A stretch of 21,664 nt of DNA from Thiorhodovibrio sp. (GTDB taxonomy: Bacteria; Pseudomonadota; Gammaproteobacteria; Chromatiales; Chromatiaceae), in NCBI GenBank assembly GCA_007128075.1, contig SKYD01000236.1:1-21664 (forward strand), in the 5' to 3' direction. Both the position numbers and the translations under genes were made by a program. Under the pieces are notes generated by a model. It was given only the letters and a program-made list of their open reading frames with translations, made no database searches and was not told where the DNA came from. The stretch's first letter is position 1. Each line of letters begins with the position of its first letter. Below are positions 6,706 to 14,102 of this stretch, one piece after another.

Positions 6706-8322
6706 TTAGAGCTTAAAATGCGACACGAGAGCTTGCAGTGCATTGGCTAACTGGGTGAGTTGCTCCGAGGACTCTTTGGTTTCGCGGGAGCCTTGGGCAT
6801 TGCCCTCAGCGGCATCGGAGATGCTGGTGACATTGCGGTTCATCTCTTCGGTCACCGCGCTTTGCTCTTCAGCGGCACTCGCAAGCTGATTGTTGATGTC
6901 GCTGATGGTGCTCACCGCTTGGGTGATGGCTTGTAGTGCATGATTGGCCTCGGCAGCCCGTTCTAGCCCCACCTGAGCCTGGCTTTGGCTGTCTTCCATG
7001 GCCGTCACCGCGCGACGACTGGCCTGTTGCAGCCGCTCGATCATCTCATGAATCTCGGCGGTTGAGCTGCGAGTGCGATTAGCCAGCGAGCGCACCTCGG
7101 CAGCGACCACGGCAAAGCCGCGCCCGGCCTCACCAGCGCGGGCAGCTTCAATAGCGGCATTGAGCGCGAGCAGGTTGGTTTGTTCAGCAATCGCCTTGAT
7201 CACATCGAGCACCTTGCCGATTTCCTCACTGTCGCGATCAAGTGCGCGGATGACATTGGCGGCATGTTCCACGCCGGTCGCGAGCTGCTCAATCTGCTGC
7301 ATGGTGCCAGAGACCACGGTGGAGCCAGTCACCGCCTCATTTTGCGCCTGACGGGTGGCATCAGCACTATTGTAGGCATTGGTGGCGACCTCCTGTGCAG
7401 TGGCAGCCATCTCATTCATCGCCGTTGCCAGTTGATCGACCTCGCTGCGTTGGCGGTTGACCCCGGCATCGGTGCGCTCAGTGATAGCGGCAAGATCAGT
7501 CGCCGCCTGCGCCAGTTGCACGGTTGATGCTAAGATGCGGGCGATCAGATCACGGAAATTGTCCATCATGTGGTTAAATGCCGTGGACGCGATCCCCACC
7601 TCGTCCTGTCCTTTGATCGGCAAACGCTGTGCTAAATCGCCATCCCCATCGGCAATCCCTTGCAAACCTTTGGTCATCCGCGCCAATGGGGTGGTGACAA
7701 ATTGCTTGGCGAAAAAGTGCAGCATAATCAGCACTGGCAGGCTTAACACAATGGCGGCACTGACGATATACAGCCGAAATCGGCTGACTGAGGCATTCAC
7801 CTCATCGAGCGCAATCTCCATCGACACCGCACCGAGCACCGCACCCTCTTCTGCATTAAAATGACAGGCGGTGCAGTTTTTGCCCAGATATTCTTCTGAA
7901 TTGAGCACGGGGTTGACCGCCCGCAATGCCGCACCATTGTTGATAATGGCAAAATAGCTCTCGCCAGTGTCTAAAACCTCATGCTCGATGGCATCACGCG
8001 GCTGCTCACTTTCCACACCTGGGCCATAAATATCAGCGACAAGTTTGCCACGCAGCACACGCAAATCATTGAGATTGCGCAGTTCGATAATCTGGTCGAG
8101 AAATTCCTCGCGGCGATGGGTCACGCCAGTGATCATCAGCGTGGTCATCCCCGCCATCGTAATCTCATGCAAGGTATCAGTGAACGCATAGGCTTGATCA
8201 ATCGCGGTTTGCCGCTGTTGTTGTACCGCCCATAACACCATGCCGATCCAGACTGGCAACAAAATCAGCCACATTCCACCAACTAAGCGCACCCAAATAG
8301 GCAGATCGTTAATTTTTTTCAT
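6706..8322 (-). CDS. Methyl-accepting chemotaxis protein with haem-c (CxxCH) sensor domain
   Basis: 538 residues. TM1 is at about 11-32, the periplasmic sensor at 33-182, TM2 at about 183-204, HAMP at 205-258 and the coiled-coil signalling domain beyond. The conserved hairpin tip IAEQTNLLALNAAIEAARAG spans about 378-397. The periplasmic domain holds C150-T-A-C153-H154 in the setting GKNCTACHFNAEEGAVLGAV. This is the covalent haem-c attachment pattern of redox/oxygen-sensing chemoreceptors such as Desulfovibrio DcrA, so a redox or gas signal controlling flagellar switching through CheA/CheW is likely. The start is ATG at 8322. An AT-rich 79-base gap precedes it, so it probably has its own promoter. 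The glycosyltransferase pair follows after nine bases. Confidence 0.95.
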   Translation of the reverse strand: MKKINDLPIWVRLVGGMWLILLPVWIGMVLWAVQQQRQTAIDQAYAFTDTLHEITMAGMTTLMITGVTHRREEFLDQIIELRNLNDLRVLRGKLVADIYGPGVESEQPRDAIEHEVLDTGESYFAIINNGAALRAVNPVLNSEEYLGKNCTACHFNAEEGAVLGAVSMEIALDEVNASVSRFRLYIVSAAIVLSLPVLIMLHFFAKQFVTTPLARMTKGLQGIADGDGDLAQRLPIKGQDEVGIASTAFNHMMDNFRDLIARILASTVQLAQAATDLAAITERTDAGVNRQRSEVDQLATAMNEMAATAQEVATNAYNSADATRQAQNEAVTGSTVVSGTMQQIEQLATGVEHAANVIRALDRDSEEIGKVLDVIKAIAEQTNLLALNAAIEAARAGEAGRGFAVVAAEVRSLANRTRSSTAEIHEMIERLQQASRRAVTAMEDSQSQAQVGLERAAEANHALQAITQAVSTISDINNQLASAAEEQSAVTEEMNRNVTSISDAAEGNAQGSRETKESSEQLTQLANALQALVSHFKL

Positions 8323-8401
8323 CGTTTTGGCATTATTTTTTAATTATCAATCAATCAAGTCTAGCTGATTTAGCGGAAAATGTAAGGTTTTGGTGCGATC
8401 T

Positions 8402-8959
8402 TTAGCCGCCGTGTGGTTGACGCAAGGTCAAAGTTTGCCCCTGCTGCACCATATCAAAGCGTTTAAGCACAGTCATGCCCAGTAAAACCTGATCCCCTGG
8501 CATATTTGGCAGCACCAATGCGCGGATATTGCGCACCTGAAACGGCCCTAAGGTGAGGCTATCAATGCGTGTTGACCAAGCATCGACAACACCATTGGCT
8601 GTGTGTACCCGACCGCCTGGTCGCAGTGGCAATTTTAGTGTATGTGCCAACTCCTGAGATAGTGCAACCGTTGACGCGCCAGTATCTAACATAAAGACCA
8701 CGGGGTGGTCATGAATGCTCCCAGGCACCACATAATGCCCCGCACGGTTGTAGCGCAGCACGATCTCGGATGTATCATGCGTGGCATTGATCTGCGCCAG
8801 ATGTCGATTGGGATGGTCTCGTTCTTGGAGATAGGTATGAAACCCCAGCCCCAATAAGGCAAGCCCGGCAACCCAGGCACCAAATAACATTGCCTGTCCA
8901 ACCCGTGAGGGCAGGTCATTGAGGCGCGGCGGGTTGTGTGATCCATTGGAGTGCGTCAT
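8402..8959 (-). CDS. Membrane-anchored retropepsin-like aspartic protease (TIGR02281 type)
   Basis: 185 residues. A short cytoplasmic N-terminus precedes one transmembrane helix at about 24-44. A periplasmic single-domain aspartic protease fold of the clan AA family follows. The catalytic motif is D92-T-G-A95 in VVFMLDTGASTVALS, and the second hydrophobic-Gly flap motif is in QVLLGMTVLKRFD (about residues 157-169). Such proteins are expected to act as homodimers, one Asp per subunit; substrates are not known. The ATG at 8959 overlaps (ATGA) the end of a short open frame that is an IscB-like remnant, so this overlap may be accidental; an internal ATG at codon 24 would delete the cytoplasmic part. 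It lies back to back with a second retropepsin-fold gene at 9189. Confidence 0.88.
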   Translation of the reverse strand: MTHSNGSHNPPRLNDLPSRVGQAMLFGAWVAGLALLGLGFHTYLQERDHPNRHLAQINATHDTSEIVLRYNRAGHYVVPGSIHDHPVVFMLDTGASTVALSQELAHTLKLPLRPGGRVHTANGVVDAWSTRIDSLTLGPFQVRNIRALVLPNMPGDQVLLGMTVLKRFDMVQQGQTLTLRQPHGG

Positions 8960-9120
8960 GGATGACGAGCGACCTGCCAGCGAGTCGCGTCACCCAGTGG
9001 AGCGCGAGTGCTTGCGACGAGCATAATACTCACATATTTGCCTTTAGGTTGAATCAGTTTCACAAAATCGCCAGTTTGAAAACCGTTGACGCGCTTCACC
9101 CGCTCAACTGTTAAAATGCA
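8956..9120 (-). pseudogene. 3' remnant of an IscB-type (RRXRR/HNH) nuclease gene
   Basis: In one minus-strand frame this stretch encodes VERVKRVNGFQTGDFVKLIQ followed directly by PKGKYV (9108-9031). This closely matches the C-terminal region of IscB-family HNH nucleases as I recall it (KRVxGFQTGDxVxAxxPxGKxxG). The frame is closed upstream by TGA at 9151-9153, so the RuvC, HNH and bridge-helix parts are gone. After KYV the usual GRVAVRATGSFNI ending is not recognisable; only a vague LVASTRAPLG remains before TGA at 8958-8956. It is therefore a decayed 3' fragment, too short to be a functional protein. No transposase, insertion-sequence end or guide-RNA segment is visible beside it. The identification rests on one motif block. 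Confidence 0.6.
9086..9114 (+). promoter_or_regulatory. Weak promoter candidate for the six-gene plus-strand run
   Basis: TTGACG (9086-9091), a 17-base spacer and TGTTAA (9109-9114), with TAAAAT starting three bases later as an alternative. It lies 75 bases before the first gene of the run. The -35 is good and the -10 is poor. Confidence 0.3.
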
Positions 9121-9188
9121 GCGATAAAAATGTAAACAGAAAGAAAATGTTCAAATTTCTCATCCTCGATGGATCATAAGGTCAGGTA

Positions 9189-9689
9189 ATGGATCAGCCC
9201 CCACTTTATAGCATAGCCCAGCTTCAATTTGGCTGGCGCGAATGGGTTAGCCTACCCCAGCTTGGCATTCCGTTAATCAAAGCCAAGGTCGATACCGGGG
9301 CGCGTACCTCAGCATTGCATGCCTTTGCAGTGGAGCCAATGCCGCTGGCCGATGGTCAGCTTTGGGTGCGCTTTGCCGTGCATCCGATCCAGGGCTGTGA
9401 CAGCGTCGTGATACACTGCCAAGCTCCAGTGCTCGATGAGCGTCAGGTCACCGATTCGGGCGGCCATCGCGAGCAGCGCTATGTGATTCAAACCAATTTA
9501 CAGGTCAGCACCCACCATTGGCCCATTGAAATGACCCTCACCAACCGCGACACCATGCGCTTTCGGATGTTAATTGGCCGCACCGCGCTGGCAGGTCGGG
9601 CAGTGGTCGATGCTGCGCAATCCTTCACCATGGGCGCGCCCGACGATCCGCTGGCACCCTATCGCACGCCACCAAACCCATCATGTTAA
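9189..9689 (+). CDS. PF05618-type retropepsin-like protein ('ATP-dependent zinc protease', RimB-like)
   Basis: 166 residues, soluble, no signal peptide. The family signature is clear: GWREWVSLPQLGIPLIKAKV followed by D35-T-G-A-R-T-SALHA, then LTNRDTMRFRMLIGRTAL near residues 136-153. Despite the database name, the fold is that of a single-domain retropepsin with catalytic Asp35 in DTGA. In Pseudomonas the related RimB works with RimK on the S6 tail; rimK is not in this window. A ribosome-binding AGGTCAGGT precedes the ATG. The last seven bases overlap the start of the pseudo-cyclase gene, so the two are translationally coupled. Cytoplasmic location and partnership with the sensor are inferred from gene order. 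Confidence 0.88.
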   Translation: MDQPPLYSIAQLQFGWREWVSLPQLGIPLIKAKVDTGARTSALHAFAVEPMPLADGQLWVRFAVHPIQGCDSVVIHCQAPVLDERQVTDSGGHREQRYVIQTNLQVSTHHWPIEMTLTNRDTMRFRMLIGRTALAGRAVVDAAQSFTMGAPDDPLAPYRTPPNPSC

Positions 9690-11836
9690 TCCGCAGCTAC
9701 CGTCTGGCGTTTATCCTATTGTTCATGCTGTTTTTGGCGATTACCGTCATCGGCGTGGCATCCAATGCCTATCGGCGTGCGACAGAAGCCTCGCTGGAGC
9801 TATCTGGCGATGTGCTCACCGAATTGTCGGAAAAGATCGTCAACCGCGCTGGGACGATCTTTACCACTGCCTGGTCGGATCTGGCGATGAACACCCTCGT
9901 CGTCGGCCAACATGACATCATTGAGCAATATCCCGCGCTGGCTGAATTGTTTGGTCTTCAGTTGGCACTGATGCCACAGCTTCATGCCATTCATGTCAGC
10001 GACACCCAAGGCAACTTGGTCATGGTGCGCGATGAGCCGCAATTATTAAGTCGGCTGATTGATCGTCGCGGCCCAGTGTCCAAAGAAGCCACCATTTACC
10101 GCGCCGCTGATTTCACCCCGATAGCCCATGTTGAGGGCAATGCCGACTATGACCCGCGCCAACGCGGTTGGTTTATCGGTGCCCAACGCGCCGCTGGACA
10201 GCCCTATTGGTCAGAGATCTATCGCTTTATCGACACCAAAAAGCTAGGAGTCACCTTAGCGCAAGCGGTGACAGCGGCATCGGGCTATCCCACCCACATC
10301 TTTGGGGTCGATATTACGCTAGAAAGCCTCTCCACCTTTTTAGCGGAACAGGGCGCGGTGCGTGATGGCTACGCGCTGATTATTGACTCACGCGACCGCC
10401 TCGCCGCCTATCCGCATCAACTGCCACTCAAACGCGCCCTTCACGACGAGCCGATGCTGCCACATATTGATGATCTGGTCGATAGCTGGCTAGTCGAGGC
10501 CTATCGCCGCTATCAACAACTGCTCGATGGTCCCAACTGCACCGCCCTCCAACCCGGCAAGCAGCCGCAGTTTATCGTCTCCGAAACCGCTGGCAAACGC
10601 TATCTGGCACGCTGTCAGCCGTTGATCACCGGCCCGGGGCATGGCGAATGGGTGTTATTTATTGCCATCCCTGAAGCGGCACTGTTGAGCAATACTGATC
10701 GTCTGCTCAGTGAATCGGCCGTGATCTCGCTGATTGTGCTGATTATCGCTGTGGTGTCGGCATCTTATCTATCAGTGAAATTATTTGAGCCATTGCGCGA
10801 GCTGGTTCGTAACACCGAACTGATTAAAGATTTTCGCATGCACGAGGTCAAGCGCGTCAAATCGCGCTTTCGTGAGATCGAGGCAATGGATGATGCCATC
10901 TGGGGCATGAAACAGGGCTTGCAAGCACTGGAAAAATTTGTCCCTGCTGATGTGGCACGGCATCTGATCCAATCGCGCACCGAAGTCGAGCCAGGTGGTG
11001 AAACCTATCAACTCACCTTTTTGCTCACCGGCATTGCCCGTTTTGGTGCGCTCTGTGCGCGACTCCCAGCCGAAGAACTTGCCGCGCTGCTCACCGATGA
11101 TCTCGACCGCTTCACTGGCACCATCTTGCGCCAGAAAGGGACAATCGACAACTATCTCGGCGAGAGCATTCTCGCCTTCTGGGGCGCGCCGATCCCTTGT
11201 CATGATGGGCCACAACGCGCCTGTCGTGCGGCATTAACCTGTCTGCGCCAGGAAGGCGACCGCAACCAGCGCTGGCAGCAAACGGGCATGGAGCCACCGC
11301 GCAACCTGTTCTCGATTCATACCGGCACCGCCATTGTCGGCAATATCGGCAGCCGCCAACGCTTGAGCTACACCGCGATTGGCGATAATGTCACCCTAAG
11401 CTGGGATTTGCGCCGCCTCAACCATCGCTTTGGCACACGGATCATTCTCAGTGGCGCGGTGCGCGAACAAATCAGCGATGCCTTTTGGGTGCGCCGTTTA
11501 GATCGGCTGCATTTCAATGATGGCCGCCCGCCCTTGGAACTGTTTGAACTGATTGACAGCCGCGAGACGGTTTTACCGACCAAACGGCTGGATTTTATCC
11601 ATGATTATGAATCAGCACTGGAAGCCCTGCTTGATGGAGCTTGGGAGCAAGCGCAACAGCAAATTGCTGAACTGGAGCGTTACTGGCCAGAAGATCATTC
11701 GGTGCAGTTGCTAAAAATTCGTTGTCAACTACGCAACCCCTGTTACTGTCCAATTGATGATCCCTTGTCTGCTGGGCTATTGCCATCGGGGATTCCATCA
11801 ACTGCCATCTCGGAGCAGACGCATGTTACGGCCTGA
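9683..11836 (+). CDS. dCache sensor with degenerate class III adenylate/guanylate cyclase domain
   Basis: 717 residues. TM1 is at about 8-28, a double-Cache periplasmic sensor at about 30-340 (DPRQRGWFIGAQ at 157-168 is typical), TM2 at about 345-365, a HAMP-like linker at 366-420, a KFVPADVARHL connector, a class III cyclase fold at about 441-625 and a C-terminal tail to 717. The fold motifs are kept (GTIDNYLGES, HTGTAIVGNIGS, LSYTAIGDNV). Every signature catalytic position differs, however: the first metal Asp is Gly450, the purine-selecting Lys is Asn490, the second metal Asp is Glu494, and the transition-state Asn and Arg are Thr571 and Asp575. Cyclic-nucleotide synthesis is therefore unlikely; a ligand-driven regulatory pseudoenzyme is the better guess. 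It overlaps both neighbours, by 7 and 14 bases. Confidence 0.9.
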   Translation: MLIRSYRLAFILLFMLFLAITVIGVASNAYRRATEASLELSGDVLTELSEKIVNRAGTIFTTAWSDLAMNTLVVGQHDIIEQYPALAELFGLQLALMPQLHAIHVSDTQGNLVMVRDEPQLLSRLIDRRGPVSKEATIYRAADFTPIAHVEGNADYDPRQRGWFIGAQRAAGQPYWSEIYRFIDTKKLGVTLAQAVTAASGYPTHIFGVDITLESLSTFLAEQGAVRDGYALIIDSRDRLAAYPHQLPLKRALHDEPMLPHIDDLVDSWLVEAYRRYQQLLDGPNCTALQPGKQPQFIVSETAGKRYLARCQPLITGPGHGEWVLFIAIPEAALLSNTDRLLSESAVISLIVLIIAVVSASYLSVKLFEPLRELVRNTELIKDFRMHEVKRVKSRFREIEAMDDAIWGMKQGLQALEKFVPADVARHLIQSRTEVEPGGETYQLTFLLTGIARFGALCARLPAEELAALLTDDLDRFTGTILRQKGTIDNYLGESILAFWGAPIPCHDGPQRACRAALTCLRQEGDRNQRWQQTGMEPPRNLFSIHTGTAIVGNIGSRQRLSYTAIGDNVTLSWDLRRLNHRFGTRIILSGAVREQISDAFWVRRLDRLHFNDGRPPLELFELIDSRETVLPTKRLDFIHDYESALEALLDGAWEQAQQQIAELERYWPEDHSVQLLKIRCQLRNPCYCPIDDPLSAGLLPSGIPSTAISEQTHVTA

Positions 11837-12371
11837 AGATGAAGAACACCTTGACCAGGTGATGACCCGCTTTGCGACCCTATTGCATCGGGTGCAAAAA
11901 CAACAGGCGCGGATCGACGAGCGGCTGACACTGCTGTATCAAATTGGCTTTATCGCCTTTGGGGTTCTCGTCGCCTCAGTGTCCTTTTTGTCGATTATTT
12001 TATCGCAACAGGTGCCCGGAGTCGCCGATGCCATTGCCCGCATCAATCACAGCTTTGCTGAGGTCGCCAATGATATGGTGCGCATTGAGGACGCGGTTCA
12101 GGCACTTGGCGAGCCGTTGCAATCCATGCCACAGATTGTTAAAGAAGTCGATCACATGCAGCACAGCGTGAGCATTATGGCCGATGATGTCACCGCAATG
12201 ACGGCGCGAATGCAGCGGATTGATCAGCATGTTGCGCATCTGCACTTGACTGCACAGGATATGACGCAATCATTTATCCAAATGGATCATCAGGTCGCAG
12301 CCATGGGGTACGAGGTCAATCGACTGTCGCAGCCGATGCGGATGTTTAACTGGATGACTCCGTGGCGTTAA
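11823..12371 (+). CDS. Membrane-anchored coiled-coil protein A (Met-rich), unknown function
   Basis: I do not recognise a named family. 182 residues: a charged cytoplasmic N-terminus with a helix (1-38), one transmembrane helix at about 40-60, then a heptad-like helical region to about 170. By the positive-inside rule this last part is periplasmic. It holds about a dozen Met residues in some 118, often seven apart, and several His (QHVAHLHL near 143-150). The frame is open 23 codons upstream, but the ATG at 11823 is preceded by CGGAG and removes an unlikely Cys/Arg-rich extension. It overlaps the pseudo-cyclase gene by 14 bases. Its C-terminal pattern (MGYEVNRLSQPM) resembles that of protein B at 12681 (MRHDVEQMARPV), so the two are probably paralogues. 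Confidence 0.8.
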   Translation: MLRPEDEEHLDQVMTRFATLLHRVQKQQARIDERLTLLYQIGFIAFGVLVASVSFLSIILSQQVPGVADAIARINHSFAEVANDMVRIEDAVQALGEPLQSMPQIVKEVDHMQHSVSIMADDVTAMTARMQRIDQHVAHLHLTAQDMTQSFIQMDHQVAAMGYEVNRLSQPMRMFNWMTPWR

Positions 12372-12392
12372 ATTAGATGAAAGGAGACTGTT

Positions 12393-12668
12393 ATGAGATT
12401 TTCGGTACAGGTTGATAATATCAAATGCGGTGGCTGTGCCAACACCATTCGCAAAAAAATGACCGATATTGAGGGCGTGACTGCTGCCGAGGTTGACATC
12501 GACAACGGTGTAGTCACTATAGACGGCGATGAGAGCGTGCGTCCGACAGTGGTCGAGACCTTGCTCAAGGCGGGCTATCCAGAATCTGGCTCCGCCGAAG
12601 GCATGTCTGCGCTCAAAGCAAAAGCCAGTTCGTTTGTCAGTTGTGCAGTTGGGCGGCTGGATGGCTAG
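12393..12668 (+). CDS. Small heavy-metal-associated (HMA) domain protein, CopZ-like
   Basis: 91 residues, cytoplasmic, one HMA domain at about 2-64. The metal-binding loop is IKC12-G-G-C15-ANT (GGCANT in place of the common GMTCxxC), followed by IEGVTAAEVDIDNGVVTIDG and LLKAGYP. A short C-terminal extension ends with SSFVSCAVGRL and a third cysteine, Cys84; this tail recurs in a subgroup of small proteobacterial HMA proteins. It probably binds Cu(I) or another soft metal, as a chaperone or sensor. It has the best ribosome binding site of the run (AAAGGAGA, five bases before ATG), suggesting relatively high expression. It sits between two paralogous membrane coiled-coil genes, which is unusual for a copper chaperone; no P-type ATPase is present nearby. 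Confidence 0.88.
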   Translation: MRFSVQVDNIKCGGCANTIRKKMTDIEGVTAAEVDIDNGVVTIDGDESVRPTVVETLLKAGYPESGSAEGMSALKAKASSFVSCAVGRLDG

Positions 12669-12680
12669 CACGCACATACA

Positions 12681-13202
12681 ATGAACGAACTCGACCGCAT
12701 CAACCGCTTCGATGAATTGTTGCAACGCCTAGAGCACGATCAGGCGCAGCGGCTGCAACGCTCGCGTGAACGAGCCAAGGGCGCGGGCACCATGATTGCG
12801 GTGTTGATTGTGGTGCTTGGCTCGCTGGCGCTGGCAAATTTGTATTTCGTGAATGCGCTCACCCAAGAGGTGCGTGTGGTGATCGCTCAGATGAATGAAA
12901 TGACGCGCTATGTTGAGACCGTTTCCGAGCGCATGCACAGCATTCGTGATGAGGTCAACGCAATGAACACACCAGTGGCACTGATGCCGGTGATTGGCGA
13001 GCAGATGCACGCGCTGGCGCAACAGGTGGCACGCATGGAACGCAGCATTGGCACGATGCGACAATCGACCACCCAGATCGATGGCCATATCGGGGGGCTG
13101 GATACCAGCTTCACCGACATGGCAACGCGCTTCCGTGTGCTTAATTCTCGGCTCAATGCGATGCGCCATGATGTCGAACAGATGGCGCGACCGGTGCCTT
13201 AG
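12681..13202 (+). CDS. Membrane-anchored coiled-coil protein B (Met-rich), unknown function
   Basis: Not a family I can name. 173 residues: a cytoplasmic helical N-terminus rich in Glu, Gln and Arg (1-34), one transmembrane helix at about 36-58, and a periplasmic helical region to the end (about 60-173). The Arg/Lys cluster before the helix fixes the N-in, C-out orientation. The periplasmic part contains 11 Met in roughly 104 residues, mostly in heptad-like spacing, and no Cys. It shares layout, LMPVIGEQM versus SMPQIVKEV, and the C-terminal motif with protein A. No good ribosome binding site precedes the ATG, 12 bases after the HMA stop, so translation may depend on coupling. Its TAG stop directly abuts the ATG of the transporter gene. 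Confidence 0.78.
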   Translation: MNELDRINRFDELLQRLEHDQAQRLQRSRERAKGAGTMIAVLIVVLGSLALANLYFVNALTQEVRVVIAQMNEMTRYVETVSERMHSIRDEVNAMNTPVALMPVIGEQMHALAQQVARMERSIGTMRQSTTQIDGHIGGLDTSFTDMATRFRVLNSRLNAMRHDVEQMARPVP

Positions 13203-14102
13203 ATGACAAATCGAGTTGGCGCGAGTACCGCTTTTGTAGTGCTGGCTGCACTGTTTTGGGGCTTATCGGGCGGCATCGGTGGCATTTTAATGGCCGATGG
13301 CTGGGATCCGTTTGTGGTGTCATTCTATCGCGGTGTGATCGGGCTGCTGTGCGTCCTGGTGTGGCTGGCACTGCGTCCACGCGGCAGTGGGCTATCAAAT
13401 CGCCGTCTGTGGTTGTGGTCAGCGATTGCTGGCCTTGGGGTTGCTGGCAACTTTGCGTTTTATTTCGTTAGCATTGCCCAAGGCAGCGTTGCAGTGGCTG
13501 CAACATTGATGTACTGCGCACCAGTATTCGTGTATCTGGTATCGTTCGCGCTCCAGCTTGAACGCCCGACCCTGCGCAAGTGGGCGGCTATCCTGGTGGT
13601 GATGCTGGGGATTGCGCTGTTGACGCAGATTTACGACATCGGGGCAAGCGGTGTCACGCCAATCGGTGTTGGGGCTGGGTTGCTGGCAGGGCTATCCTAC
13701 GCGATCTTTATCTTCGGCTTTAAGTATGCATCAGCACATGGCAGTCCGCAGGCGATTCTTGTCATTGCCTTTGCCGTGTTGGCGACTATTTTGATCTGGC
13801 CAAGCGATGTTGCGCAGATGACGGCGGTGTGGAGCACACCCGATTGGCCGCTGTTTGCAGCACTGGGTGTGCTCGGTGCGGGGCTGTCGTTCGTGTTTTA
13901 CATCATCGGTCTCAAGCATACCGCGCCGTCGGTGGCTTCGGTTGTGGCGATGGTTGAGCCAGTCACAGCCGCACTTTTTGGCGTTGTCGTGTTAAGCCAA
14001 ACGCTGGCACTGCCGCAACTGTTGGGCATGGGGCTGATTTTAATCACTGTGACGGCACTCAGTAGAAATGCGCCACCAAAAAATCTACCACCAGACCAAT
14101 AA
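13203..14102 (+). CDS. EamA/DMT-family transporter
   Basis: 299 residues, about ten transmembrane helices arranged as two EamA repeats. The first has LFWGLSGGIGGILM and YRGVIGLLCVLVWL, and the second ends FVFYIIGLKHTAPSVASVVAMVEPVTAALFGVV (quoted in parts: FYIIGLKHTAPS, VAMVEPVTAALFG), a hallmark of the family. These inner-membrane carriers export or exchange amino acids, metabolites or similar small molecules; the substrate is not readable from sequence. The ATG immediately follows the stop of coiled-coil gene B, placing it at the end of the plus-strand run. Its last 44 bases overlap the 3' end of ubiA on the opposite strand. Confidence 0.9.
   Translation: MTNRVGASTAFVVLAALFWGLSGGIGGILMADGWDPFVVSFYRGVIGLLCVLVWLALRPRGSGLSNRRLWLWSAIAGLGVAGNFAFYFVSIAQGSVAVAATLMYCAPVFVYLVSFALQLERPTLRKWAAILVVMLGIALLTQIYDIGASGVTPIGVGAGLLAGLSYAIFIFGFKYASAHGSPQAILVIAFAVLATILIWPSDVAQMTAVWSTPDWPLFAALGVLGAGLSFVFYIIGLKHTAPSVASVVAMVEPVTAALFGVVVLSQTLALPQLLGMGLILITVTALSRNAPPKNLPPDQ

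Noticed and set aside
7073..7864. Long plus-strand open frames opposite the chemoreceptor gene
   Set aside because: The antisense strand of a GC-rich, codon-biased gene commonly stays open; translations are low-complexity Ala/Ser/Arg-rich and lack family features.
8323..8401. Sigma-28 (flagellar) promoter before the chemoreceptor
   Set aside because: TAAA and GATAA elements are present on the minus strand, but their spacing is two bases too long and the GCC is missing; not better than chance in AT-rich DNA.
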